Below, piece by piece: positions 17,824 through 26,246 of a stretch of 64,000 nucleotides of DNA. The notes under the pieces are model-generated. The model had not been told where the DNA came from and ran no database searches. It was given only the letters and a program-made list of their open reading frames with translations. Position 1 is the stretch's first letter, and each line of letters opens with the position of its first letter. Location: NCBI RefSeq assembly GCF_014204795.1, contig NZ_JACHMB010000001.1:4836001-4900000 (forward strand), read 5' to 3'. The stretch comes from Nonomuraea jabiensis. GTDB taxonomy: Bacteria > Actinomycetota > Actinomycetes > Streptosporangiales > Streptosporangiaceae. The position numbers were made by a program, and so were the translations under genes.

Positions 17824-18819
17824 TCAGGCGGACTCCCTGATCACCAGCTCCGTGGGCATGATCAGCGGCTCGGCCGGCCCGCCCTCGAACAGCCCGAGGA
17901 GGAGCTGGACCATGGCCGTCGCCTGGTCGGCCACCGGGTGCCTGAGCGTCGTCAGCGGCGGCTCGGTGTATTTGGCCGCCTCGATGTCGTCGAAGCCCAC
18001 CACGGCCACGTCGTCCGGCACCCGGCGCCCGGACTGCCGGAGCGACTGCAGGGCGCCGACGGCCATCAGGTCGTTGGCCACGAAGACGGCGTCCAGGCCG
18101 GGGTCGTCGCGCAGGAGCTGCCGCATCGCGACCGCGCCCGACTCCCGGGTGAAGTCGCCGATCGCCACGATCGACCTGAGGTCGGAGTCGCGCAGCACGT
18201 TGCGGTAGCCGGCCAGCCGGTCCTGGCCGCCGATCATGTCCTGCGGGCCCGCGATCGTGGCGATCCTGCGCCGTCCCGTCTCCACCAGGTGCCGCACCCC
18301 CATCTCCGCTCCGCCGACGTTGTCGTTGTCGACGTACGGGATGTCCACGGGGACGGCGGGCCGCCCGTAGGAGACCACGGGGACGCGCAGGCGCGACAGC
18401 GCGGCCGGCAGCGGGTCGGCGCCGTGCATGGAGATCAGCATGACCCCGTCGACGTGCCCGCCCGCGATGTAACGCTCCACCCGGGCGTGGCTCTTGGCGG
18501 AGGAGGCCAGCATGAGCACGACCTGTTTGTTCACCGCTTCGAGCGCCACGGACGCCGACCTGATCGCCGTGGAGAACATCGGGTCCTCGGAGAAGACCCG
18601 GGTGCCCGGCTCGCTGACGACCAGCGCGATCGAGTCGGTGCGCTGGGTGACCAGGCTGCGCGCGGCCGAGTTGGGCACGTAGCCCAGCTCGTCGATCGCG
18701 CGCTGCACGGCGTCGCGGATGTGGGGCGCCACCGTCGTCTGGCCGTTGACGACCCGGGAGGCGGTGGCGCGCGAGACCCCCGCCCGGGCGGCGACCGCCT
18801 CGAGCGTCGGGCGCCTCAT
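17824..18819 (-). CDS. LacI family repressor of the beta-glucoside operon (CebR-like)
   Basis: A 331-residue protein starting MRRPTLEAVAARAGVSRATASRVVNG, a LacI HTH at its very N-terminus, with the effector domain ending VVGFDDIEAAKYTEPPLTTLRHP. It is the last gene of the operon SBP, permease, permease, GH1 (32 bp after the GH1 gene), the gene set of streptomycete ceb loci, where CebR represses until cellobiose binds. The 18-bp palindrome at 23310-23327 upstream of the binding-protein gene is its likely operator. Orthology to CebR is inferred from context. Confidence 0.9.
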   Translation of the reverse strand: MRRPTLEAVAARAGVSRATASRVVNGQTTVAPHIRDAVQRAIDELGYVPNSAARSLVTQRTDSIALVVSEPGTRVFSEDPMFSTAIRSASVALEAVNKQVVLMLASSAKSHARVERYIAGGHVDGVMLISMHGADPLPAALSRLRVPVVSYGRPAVPVDIPYVDNDNVGGAEMGVRHLVETGRRRIATIAGPQDMIGGQDRLAGYRNVLRDSDLRSIVAIGDFTRESGAVAMRQLLRDDPGLDAVFVANDLMAVGALQSLRQSGRRVPDDVAVVGFDDIEAAKYTEPPLTTLRHPVADQATAMVQLLLGLFEGGPAEPLIMPTELVIRESA

Positions 18820-18851
18820 GGATGCACCAAGTGGGAGAGCACGAAGAAAAT

Positions 18852-20222
18852 CTACAGGCCGTTCCTGGCGATGACGTCTCTGTACCAGAGAGCGCTGTCC
18901 TTGAGGACCCTGGCCTGTGTCGCGTAGTCGACGTGCACGATGCCGAACCGGCGCCGGTAGCCCTCGGCCCACTCGAAGTTGTCGAGCAGCGACCAGACCA
19001 GATATCCGCGCAGGTCCGCGCCCGCCCCGATGGCCCGGTGCACCTCGCGCAGGTGGCCCTCCAGGTAGGCCACCCGCTCGTCGTCGTGCACGCGGCCGCC
19101 CTCCACGACGTCGTCGAAGGCCGCGCCGTTCTCCGTGACCATGAGGCCGACCTGCGGATAGTCCTGCGAGAGCCGTACGAGGAGCCGTGACAGGCCGTCC
19201 GGCACGATCGGCCAGCCCATCGCGGTCGTCGGCGCATCCGCCGCCGCGAACCGGACGCCCTCCGAGCCCGGCCACGCCGCGTCGGCCGGCAGCCCCGGGC
19301 CCGACTCGACCACGCACGGGTTGTAGTAGTTGACGCCGACCAGGTCGATCGGCGCGTTGATCAGCGCGAGGTCGCCGTCGAGGACATGGTCCGTCCCGCC
19401 GTTGCGCGCCGCCGCCTCCAGGACCTCCGCCGGGTACGTGCCGTGCACCGCCGGGTCGAGGAACTGCCTGGTCAGCAGCGCGTGGACGCGGTCCACGACG
19501 GCCGCGTCCGCCTCGCCGGCCACCGCCGAAGGGTCGTTGACCTGGGCGGGGGTGAGCACGGGGGAGGAGTTGACCACCAGCATGAGGCTGCGGGCGCCGG
19601 ACGCGCGCAGCCGGCGCGCGGCCAGCCCGTGGCCGAGCAGCAGGTGGTGCGCCGAGCGCAGGGCGCCGGCCGGGTCGCGGCGGCCCGGCGCGTGCACGCC
19701 GTTGCCGTAGCCGAGGAAGGCCGACACCCACGGCTCGTTGAGCGTGGTCCAGTCGCCCACCCGGTCGCCGAGCCGGTCGTGGACGGCCTGGGCGTAGTCG
19801 GCAAACCGGTACGCCGTATCGCGATTTGTCCACCCACCACGGTCTTCGAGTGCTTGGGGAAGATCCCAGTGATAAAGGGTGACATAAGGCGAAATTTCGG
19901 CGGCGAGTAGTTCGTCCACGAGCCGGTCGTAGAACGCCAGCCCGCGCGGGTTGACCGGGCCCGCGCCGTCCGGCTGGACCCGCGGCCACGCGACCGAGAA
20001 CCGGTAGGCCGCCAGCCGCAGCTCCCGCATCAGCCTGACGTCCTCGCGGTAGCGGTGGTAGTGGTCGCAGGCCACGTCGCCGGTGTCGCCGTCCACCACG
20101 TTCCCGGGGGTGTGGGAGAAGGTGTCCCAGATCGACTGGCCCCGCCCGTCCTCCTTGACCGCCCCCTCGATCTGGTACGAGGCCGTCGCGGCACCCCAGA
20201 CGAACTCCTCGGGAAAGATCAT
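18852..20222 (-). CDS. GH1 beta-glucosidase, cytoplasmic
   Basis: A 456-residue protein with no signal peptide. The family 1 N-terminal signature FVWGAATASYQIEGA, the acid/base TLNEPW and the nucleophile VTENGAAF are intact, as is the aglycone-side WSLLDNFEWAEGY block. It hydrolyses beta-glucosides or cello-oligosaccharides with retention. The ATG overlaps the end of the permease gene by 4 bp, so it is translationally coupled to the importer, matching cellobiose-type uptake and intracellular hydrolysis. Confidence 0.95.
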   Translation of the reverse strand: MIFPEEFVWGAATASYQIEGAVKEDGRGQSIWDTFSHTPGNVVDGDTGDVACDHYHRYREDVRLMRELRLAAYRFSVAWPRVQPDGAGPVNPRGLAFYDRLVDELLAAEISPYVTLYHWDLPQALEDRGGWTNRDTAYRFADYAQAVHDRLGDRVGDWTTLNEPWVSAFLGYGNGVHAPGRRDPAGALRSAHHLLLGHGLAARRLRASGARSLMLVVNSSPVLTPAQVNDPSAVAGEADAAVVDRVHALLTRQFLDPAVHGTYPAEVLEAAARNGGTDHVLDGDLALINAPIDLVGVNYYNPCVVESGPGLPADAAWPGSEGVRFAAADAPTTAMGWPIVPDGLSRLLVRLSQDYPQVGLMVTENGAAFDDVVEGGRVHDDERVAYLEGHLREVHRAIGAGADLRGYLVWSLLDNFEWAEGYRRRFGIVHVDYATQARVLKDSALWYRDVIARNGL

Positions 20223-21022
20223 CCCTTAACAGCTCCTTGCATGATTCCACCGATGATTTGCCTGCCGAACAGGGCGAAGACGGCCACGAGCGGGAGCGTG
20301 CCGATCGCCGTCCCGGCCAGCCCGAGCACGTAATCGTTGACGTAGCCGCTGGCCAGCGTGGACAGCGCCACCTGGACGGTCGGGTTGTCCGGGTTCAGCA
20401 CGACCAGCGGCCAGAAGTAGTCGTTCCAGGCCGACATGAACGTCAGCATGCCGAGCACCGCCGCCGCCGGACGGGCGGCGGGCAGCACGACGTGCCAGAA
20501 CAGCCCCCACGTCGAGCACCCGTCCACCCGGCCGGCCTCCAGCAGCTCGGTGGGCAGGGCCCGCGACAGGTACTGGGTCATGAAGAACACGCCGAACGCG
20601 TTGACCAGCGCCGGGACGATCAGCGCGTAGTTGGTGCCGGTCCACTCCAGCTTCACCATGAGCATGTAGAGCGGGATGATGCCGAGCTGCGCCGGGACCA
20701 TCATGGTGGCCACGGTGATCACGAGCATGATGTTCCTGCCCCTGAACTTCAGCTTGGCGAAGGCGAACCCGGCCAGCGTCGAGAAGAACATCACCGCGAT
20801 CGAGATCGACCCCGCCACGATGACGGAGTTGACCAGCGCGAGCCCGAAGGGGACGGTGTCGAAGACCCGGGAGACGTTGGCGAAGAAGTTGCCGCCGGGG
20901 ATCAGCGGCGGCGGCACCTGGGCCAGCGCCGAGTTGTGCCGGGAGGCCACCACGACGCTGTAGTAGAGCGGGAAGGCCGAGAAGAAGGCCACGGCGGTCA
21001 GGGTCAGGTAACGCAGCCTCAT
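20219..21022 (-). CDS. Sugar ABC transporter permease (MalG/CebG type)
   Basis: A 267-residue six-helix permease with the EAA loop ELLEAGRVDGCSTWGLFWHVVLP. I place the start at the ATG at 21022, which overlaps the stop of the upstream permease (ATGA); the frame is open further upstream, but that part is the shadow of the neighbouring gene. Second permease of the beta-glucoside importer, coupled by 4-bp overlaps on both sides. Confidence 0.93.
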   Translation of the reverse strand: MRLRYLTLTAVAFFSAFPLYYSVVVASRHNSALAQVPPPLIPGGNFFANVSRVFDTVPFGLALVNSVIVAGSISIAVMFFSTLAGFAFAKLKFRGRNIMLVITVATMMVPAQLGIIPLYMLMVKLEWTGTNYALIVPALVNAFGVFFMTQYLSRALPTELLEAGRVDGCSTWGLFWHVVLPAARPAAAVLGMLTFMSAWNDYFWPLVVLNPDNPTVQVALSTLASGYVNDYVLGLAGTAIGTLPLVAVFALFGRQIIGGIMQGAVKG

Positions 21023-21981
21023 ATCAGGCCCCCTCTCACTCTGCGGGTGATCAGGAAGTTGACCAGCGCGACGATCACCACGGCCAGGAACATCAGCCAG
21101 GAGGCGGCCGAGGCGTAGCCGAAGTCGAACGTCGAGTTCGCGAAGCCCTGCTCGTAGACGAACAGCGCCAGGGTCTGGAACTGCCGGTCCGGCCCGCCGG
21201 TGGCGATGCCGCCCCCGCCGCCGCTGCTCTGCCCGAACAGCAGGGGCTCGGCGATGATCTGCATGGCGCCGATCGTCGAGACGATGACCACGAAGACGAT
21301 CGTCGGCCGGATCATCGGGATCGTGATCCTGCGCAGCTGCGTGAAGCCGCTCGCGCCGTCGAGGGTGGCGGCCTCGTACAGCTCGCGCGGCACGGCCTGC
21401 ATGGCGGCCAGGAAGATCAGCGCGTTGTAGCCGGTCCAGCGCCACATGATCATCACGGAGAGGGCGAGGTGCGAGGTCGCGGTGCCGGCCGCCCAGTCGA
21501 TGCTGCCGACGCCGAACCACGAGAGCACCCAGTTGATCAGCCCGAAGTCCCGGCCGAAGAGCTGGCTGAAGATGACCACGACCGCCACCACGCTCGTGAC
21601 GTTCGGCAGCAGAAGCGCGACCCGGAACAGCGTCTGGAACCGCAGCCGCCGGTTGAGCAGGTGCGCCAGCCAGATGGCCAGCAGGAGCTGCGGCACGGTC
21701 GAGAGCACGCCGATGGACAGGGTGTTGAACGTGGCGTTCCAGAAGTACCCGTCGCCCAGCAGCGTCGAGTAGTTGTCCAGCCCGATGAACGTCTGCGTCT
21801 CCGACAGCAGCGACCACTCGTGCAGGCTCACCCAGGCCGTGTAGACCAGCGGGAACAGCCCGAAGGCGCAGAAGAGCAGGAAGAACGGCGCCACGTAGGC
21901 GTACGGCGACACCCTCAGGTCGAGGGTGTGCCGCATGCCGCGCCTACGCCGTCGCGAGACCGCGAGGGGAAGAGTGCTCAT
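21019..21981 (-). CDS. Sugar ABC transporter permease (MalF/CebF type)
   Basis: A 320-residue permease. The ATG at 21981 overlaps the binding-protein stop by 4 bp and gives the N-terminus MSTLPLAVSRRRRR, a basic cytosolic leader, followed by six helices and the EAA loop ELYEAATLDGASGFTQLRRITIPM. Like the other importers in this window it has no ATPase gene beside it. Confidence 0.93.
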   Translation of the reverse strand: MSTLPLAVSRRRRRGMRHTLDLRVSPYAYVAPFFLLFCAFGLFPLVYTAWVSLHEWSLLSETQTFIGLDNYSTLLGDGYFWNATFNTLSIGVLSTVPQLLLAIWLAHLLNRRLRFQTLFRVALLLPNVTSVVAVVVIFSQLFGRDFGLINWVLSWFGVGSIDWAAGTATSHLALSVMIMWRWTGYNALIFLAAMQAVPRELYEAATLDGASGFTQLRRITIPMIRPTIVFVVIVSTIGAMQIIAEPLLFGQSSGGGGGIATGGPDRQFQTLALFVYEQGFANSTFDFGYASAASWLMFLAVVIVALVNFLITRRVRGGLI

Positions 21982-23276
21982 TTGATCTTCTTGACGTCCT
22001 CGAGCACCTGGGTCCACGCCTCGTCAGGCGTCTGCTTGCCCTGCTCCACGCGGCCGAGGCCGTTGCCGATGGCCGTGCGCACGTCGGCCTCCTTGGGGCC
22101 GAGGTGCTGCGGCTTGAGCGCCTTGGCGGCGTCGGAGTAGATCTTGCCGATGGGGGCGTCGCCGAAGAACGGCTTGGTGAAGTTCTGGATCGACGGGTCG
22201 TCGTACAGGGCCGGGATCGACGGGAATGTCCCCTCCTCCTTGAACACCTTGGCCTGGTTGTCCTTCGAGGTCAGGAAGTCGATCAGCTCGGCCGCCTCCT
22301 TCGGGTGCTTGCTCTGCCTGGGCACCATGAGGTGGGAGCCGCCGCTGTTGCCGGAGCCGCCCGGGACGGTCGCGATGTCCCACTTGCCGGCCGAGTCCTT
22401 GGCCTGCTCCTGGATGAAGCCGGTCATCCAGGCCGGGCAGATGATCGTGGCGAACGAGCCCTTGGCGAAGCCGGTGTTCCACGGCGGCGTGAAGGCCGCC
22501 AGCTTGGCGGTCAGGCCCTCCTGGGTGAGCTGGTTGGACAGGTCCCAGGCCTTCTTCACGTCCGGGTTCGAGGCCACGATGATGTTGTCCTGGGCGTCGT
22601 ACAGGCCGGTGGGCGCCTGGTTGACCATGGCGCGGAAGATCTCGCCGGGGGAGTCGACGAACTTGGCCCCCGCCACGTTCGCCCCGGCGAACTTCTTGCC
22701 GGTCGCGATGTACTGCTCCCACGTCGGCCAGAGCGCCGCCACCTCGCTCCGGTCTGTCGGCAGCCCGGCCTTTTTGAACAGGTCCTTGCGGTAGCACATG
22801 GCCAGCCCGCCCACGTCGGTGCCGAGGCCGAGCACCTGCGTGCCGTCCTTGCTGAGGCCCTGCTGCCACTTCCAGTCGAGGTAGTCGGGCTGCCGTTTGT
22901 CCAGCCCGTACTGCTTGAGATCGACGAACTTGCCCGGCTGGGCGGTGAACGTGCTGATGTAGCCGACCTCGACCGCCTCGATGTCGCCCGCGCCGGCGTT
23001 GGTGGCCAGCCGCTTGACGAGGTTGCTGTGGTGGTCGTTGAACTGCGTGACGTTCTCGACGATCTCGATGTCGGGGTGGGTCTTCTTGTACTCCTCGTAG
23101 AGCGGTTTGAAGCCGAAGTCGCCGAAGAGGCCGACGGTGAGCTTGATCTTCTCTCCCGGCTTGGCGCTCTCCGCGGCGGTGGTGCTCCCGCCGCCTCCCC
23201 CACCGCAGGCCGTCGCCAGGGCGAGCAGGGACGCGGTGATCAAGGGCATGGCGAATCGCCGGACGCGAGGGGTCAT
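21978..23276 (-). CDS. Sugar ABC transporter substrate-binding lipoprotein (CebE-like)
   Basis: A 432-residue lipoprotein. The ATG at 23276 is preceded by GGAGGG, favouring it over the Met four codons upstream. The signal MTPRVRRFAMPLITASLLALATACGGG ends in a lipobox Cys. The mature protein has the CUT1 binding-protein fold (EEYKKTHPDIEIVENV near the N-terminus, MCYRKDLFKKAGLPTD in the middle). First gene of the operon, downstream of the 18-bp palindrome at 23310. Likely ligand is a cello-oligosaccharide or other beta-glucoside, from the GH1 gene and the operator type. Confidence 0.9.
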   Translation of the reverse strand: MTPRVRRFAMPLITASLLALATACGGGGGGSTTAAESAKPGEKIKLTVGLFGDFGFKPLYEEYKKTHPDIEIVENVTQFNDHHSNLVKRLATNAGAGDIEAVEVGYISTFTAQPGKFVDLKQYGLDKRQPDYLDWKWQQGLSKDGTQVLGLGTDVGGLAMCYRKDLFKKAGLPTDRSEVAALWPTWEQYIATGKKFAGANVAGAKFVDSPGEIFRAMVNQAPTGLYDAQDNIIVASNPDVKKAWDLSNQLTQEGLTAKLAAFTPPWNTGFAKGSFATIICPAWMTGFIQEQAKDSAGKWDIATVPGGSGNSGGSHLMVPRQSKHPKEAAELIDFLTSKDNQAKVFKEEGTFPSIPALYDDPSIQNFTKPFFGDAPIGKIYSDAAKALKPQHLGPKEADVRTAIGNGLGRVEQGKQTPDEAWTQVLEDVKKIK

Positions 23277-23309
23277 GGAACCCTCCATGGTCGGTGCTTG
23301 CGAGGTAAG

Positions 23310-23327
23310 TGAGAGAGCGCTCTCTCA
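23310..23327. promoter_or_regulatory. LacI/CebR-type operator, perfect 18-bp palindrome
   Basis: tgagagagcgctctctca is a perfect palindrome with the GAGCGCTC core known from CebR operators (TGGGAGCGCTCCCA in streptomycetes). It lies 34 bp upstream of the binding-protein ATG at 23276, so it probably controls the whole operon including the repressor gene at its end. Confidence 0.82.
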
Positions 23328-23399
23328 AGAGATTCGCGGCGCTCACACCAGGCTGTCAACGGGGGTTAAATAACGATCCGGCCTAGCGAGAGAGCGCGT

Positions 23400-24290
23400 T
23401 CACGCGTTGAGCGCGCGGCCGGCCATGCGGGCGTACATGCGGCCGGGGCTGGGGGCCTCGGTGAGGAAGCCGGGCAGCACGGGCAACTCGACGGCGAACG
23501 GGTCGAGCCGCTCGTACAGCTCGTTGGCGTCGGCGGGCCGGTCGTCCGGCAGCTTCTCCAGCAGCTGCGACAGCAGCGCGCCGAGCTCGCGGGGCAGGCC
23601 GGGGATGGCCGGCGGGCGCTCCTTGACCTGCTTCTCGAAGACCATGTAGTCGGTGGGCCCGGTGAACAGCTGGCGCCCGGTCAGCATCTCGTGCAGCACG
23701 CAGCCGAGCGAGTAGAGGTCGCTGCGCGGCTCGGCGACGCCGTGCTGGATCTGCTCGGGAGCCATGTACGCCGGCGTGCCCAGGATCTGCCCGATCCTCG
23801 TGAACGTGGTGACGTCGGTGTCCCGCAGCATGGCCAGCCCGAAGTCGAGCACCTTCACGCTGCCGTCGGGGCAGAGCATGAGGTTCGTGGGCTTGAGGTC
23901 GCGGTGGCAGATCGCCAGGGCGTGGGCCGCCGACAACACGGCACACGCCTGGGCCGCGATCGCGGCGGCCCAGGCGACGGGCAGCGGGCCGTGCTCGCTG
24001 ACCACGTCGGCCACCGTGACGCCCTCGATGAACTGCATCACCTGGTAGAGCCGCTGCTCGTGGGTGCCGAAGTCGTAGAGCACCGGCGCGCCGGGATGTT
24101 CGAGCCGGGCCAGGATGCGGGCCTCGCGGATGAACCTGCGCTCCAGCTCGTGATCGTGCCCGCTGGGCAGCCTGAGCAGCTTCACCGCCACCCGGCGGTC
24201 CAGGTGGCGGTCGTGGCCCGCGTACACGGCGCCCATGCCACCTTGCCCGAGAGGGAGGTCGTCGAGCACATAGCGGTCACCGATGACCAT
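23400..24290 (-). CDS. Soluble Hanks-type Ser/Thr protein kinase
   Basis: A 296-residue kinase-only protein. Glycine loop GQGGMG (15-20), Lys37 in VAVK, HRDLKPTN with catalytic Asp131, DFG (149-151), and the APE motif in AYMAPEQIQ are all present. Unlike many actinobacterial kinases it has no transmembrane helix or PASTA domains. It lies 62 bp downstream of the DNA methylase gene on the same strand and may be cotranscribed with it; a PP2C-type phosphatase gene is divergent just beyond. Substrates unknown. Confidence 0.93.
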   Translation of the reverse strand: MVIGDRYVLDDLPLGQGGMGAVYAGHDRHLDRRVAVKLLRLPSGHDHELERRFIREARILARLEHPGAPVLYDFGTHEQRLYQVMQFIEGVTVADVVSEHGPLPVAWAAAIAAQACAVLSAAHALAICHRDLKPTNLMLCPDGSVKVLDFGLAMLRDTDVTTFTRIGQILGTPAYMAPEQIQHGVAEPRSDLYSLGCVLHEMLTGRQLFTGPTDYMVFEKQVKERPPAIPGLPRELGALLSQLLEKLPDDRPADANELYERLDPFAVELPVLPGFLTEAPSPGRMYARMAGRALNA

Positions 24291-24352
24291 TCGCCCCTCC
24301 CCGCAGCCTTCCGGGAAAAAACTACACCGTCAGGCGAGGGAGTGCCGTCTGG

Positions 24353-26170
24353 TCAAGGGGTGAGGCCATGGGCGCCGGGGTGGAGGTGGCCGTCCGCCAG
24401 GCCGTCGAGGCCGAGCCTGATCAGCGCCTGTCCCAGCGTCGAGGTCTCGCGGATGGCGTCCTCGAGCACGGCGAGCTGCCGGAAGGCGTCGCCGTACGCC
24501 TTCTGCTCCTTCAGCGACAGGCGCGGCAGCCGGGTGCGGCGCACGTCGAATCTGCTGGAGCCGGTGGTCGCCCGGCCGCCGGCGGCCCGCAGGAAGCCCG
24601 CCAGGAAGTCGGGGTCGAGCCGGCGCGCGTCCACCCGGTAGAGCGTCAGATGGGGCCCCAGCACCGCCCCACCGTCGGCCATCACGCGCACGCTGGAGTA
24701 GGAGGCCACCACGTCGCCCGGGCGGATCGCGATCAGCCCCTGCTGCATGGTGGTGCCACCGGACGGCGGCGTGCCGTTGAGCACGTCGTCGGAGGTCAGC
24801 ACGGGCACCTCGCCGCCGTCCGCGGCCATCTTGGGCGGGGCCTGCGACGTGGCCACCAGACCTTCCTTGATCAGGTCGCCCAGCGTGGTCGCGGGCTGGT
24901 CGAGCGGCTGCTCCAGGACCTTCAGGTCGGGCGGCGCCGAGGTGGCGGCCATGAAGCGGTCGCGGGCCTCGGCGTACGCCTTGCCGACGTCGTCGCGCCG
25001 CTGGTGGCGGGCCGGGGTCATGTCGACCTCGTCGGCCAGCAGGTCGATGATGCGCACGGTCTGGTCGGAACGGTCCTCCAGGTACGCCTCCCAGGCCGGC
25101 TCGACGATCGCCAGGTCGGCCGTGGCGTCGAGGATCAGCACCTCGGACGGCGGCCGCTCGCCCGGCGCGGGCCTGCGCAGCAGCCAGAGGTCCGATCCCG
25201 GCAGCGCGATCACGGCCCGCAGGGCGCCCGCGCGCAGCAGGTTGGCCCGGATGCGGCGGCCCGCCTTGCGGCTGGCGGCGGCCGGCGGCATGAGGATGGC
25301 GACCAGGCCGCGCGACTTGACGTGGGTGAGGCAGTGCTGCACCCAGGCCAGCTCCGGCTCGCCGCGCGGCGGCAGGCCGTACTCCCAGCGCGGGTCGCCG
25401 GTCAGCTCCTCGTAGCCCCAGGCCCGCTCGTTGAACGGCGGATCGCACACCACGGCGTCGGCCCGCTCGCCGGCGAACCCGTCGTGGCGCATCGAGTCAC
25501 CGGACACGACCTCGGCGTCGATGCCGCGCAGCCGGAGCCTGGCGGCGGTGATGGCCGCCGAGGTCTCGCTGAGCTCCTGCCCGAGCATCCTGACCGCCCC
25601 CGGCTCCGCCTGGGCGTGCCGGTCGTGGGTGGGGGCGAGGAGCAGCGTGCCGACGCCGCAGGCCGGGTCGAGGATCGTCGAGCCGGTCGGCCGTACCAGC
25701 CTGACCATGAGCCCGGCCACGTCCTCGCGGGTCACCGAGAGCTGCCGCGAGTGCGCCTCCAGGTAGCGCTCGCAGAGGAACTCGTACGCCGTCAGCGCGC
25801 CGAGCTGCTCGGCCAGCTCCAGTACGAGCTCCGCCAGCTCCGGCTCCAGCCCGCCCTCGACGGGCGATCCGGGATCCGGGGCGGGGCGGGTCAGCAGGGC
25901 GCCGGCCTGGGCCACCAGCTCGCCCAGACGCAAATCTCCCGCTGCTTTCAGGCGTTGCCACACCCGATCTCCCAGGGAGACCTGGTAGGACTTCCCATAG
26001 CGACGTAGCCAGGACTCGACCTGCCGGAGCGAGAAGAGCGGCTGGTTGGCCGTGCCGCCGATGGGATCGGGGAAGTCGTCGTGGCGGCGGCGCCAGTTGC
26101 TCACCGCGGCACGCCCGACACCGGCGAGCCGGGCGATGTCCCCGGCGTTGACGGTCGGGTCGTGGCTCAT
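24353..26170 (-). CDS. Solitary N6-adenine DNA methyltransferase with N-terminal HTH and C-terminal specificity-like domain
   Basis: A 605-residue protein. An N-terminal helix-turn-helix (residues 9-30, IARLAGVGRAAVSNWRRRH) precedes a helical region like HsdM N-termini. The gamma-type methyltransferase core has motif I LDPACGVGTLL (167-177) and motif IV DPPF (243-246). Residues 430-600 resemble a type I specificity (TRD) domain, with a LSLKEQKAYGDAFRQLAVLEDAI coiled segment. No restriction endonuclease is nearby, so it is an orphan methylase, either protective or epigenetic. ATG at 26170 preferred over GTG at 26179. An inverted repeat at 26185-26217 overlaps its promoter region. Confidence 0.88.
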   Translation of the reverse strand: MSHDPTVNAGDIARLAGVGRAAVSNWRRRHDDFPDPIGGTANQPLFSLRQVESWLRRYGKSYQVSLGDRVWQRLKAAGDLRLGELVAQAGALLTRPAPDPGSPVEGGLEPELAELVLELAEQLGALTAYEFLCERYLEAHSRQLSVTREDVAGLMVRLVRPTGSTILDPACGVGTLLLAPTHDRHAQAEPGAVRMLGQELSETSAAITAARLRLRGIDAEVVSGDSMRHDGFAGERADAVVCDPPFNERAWGYEELTGDPRWEYGLPPRGEPELAWVQHCLTHVKSRGLVAILMPPAAASRKAGRRIRANLLRAGALRAVIALPGSDLWLLRRPAPGERPPSEVLILDATADLAIVEPAWEAYLEDRSDQTVRIIDLLADEVDMTPARHQRRDDVGKAYAEARDRFMAATSAPPDLKVLEQPLDQPATTLGDLIKEGLVATSQAPPKMAADGGEVPVLTSDDVLNGTPPSGGTTMQQGLIAIRPGDVVASYSSVRVMADGGAVLGPHLTLYRVDARRLDPDFLAGFLRAAGGRATTGSSRFDVRRTRLPRLSLKEQKAYGDAFRQLAVLEDAIRETSTLGQALIRLGLDGLADGHLHPGAHGLTP

Positions 26171-26184
26171 GGTGCCCACAGTAG

Positions 26185-26217
26185 TTCACAAGAGTCTTCA
26201 GCGCATCTGCTTGTGAA
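26185..26217. promoter_or_regulatory. Inverted repeat between the methylase and phosphatase genes
   Basis: TTCACAAG (26185-26192) and CTTGTGAA (26210-26217) form a perfect 8-bp inverted repeat with a 17-bp spacer in the 76-bp divergent region. It could be a binding site for the methylase's own HTH domain or another dimeric regulator acting on both promoters. Confidence 0.55.
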
Positions 26218-26246
26218 GTCTTTCAACCAATGATTTACTGCTGGGT

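Noticed and set aside
18826-18840. Operator before the LacI repressor gene (gtgggagagcacg)
   Set aside because: Resembles half of a CebR site but is not palindromic, and the gene is likely read through from the operon promoter.
23384-23402. A second CebR-type operator before the kinase gene's end
   Set aside because: Only one half-site (gagagagcgc) is present, with no matching right arm, and it lies downstream of the kinase gene, so it is probably chance.
24353-26170. Complete restriction-modification system
   Set aside because: No endonuclease or ATP-dependent translocase gene on either side; only the methylase with its own specificity-like domain is present.
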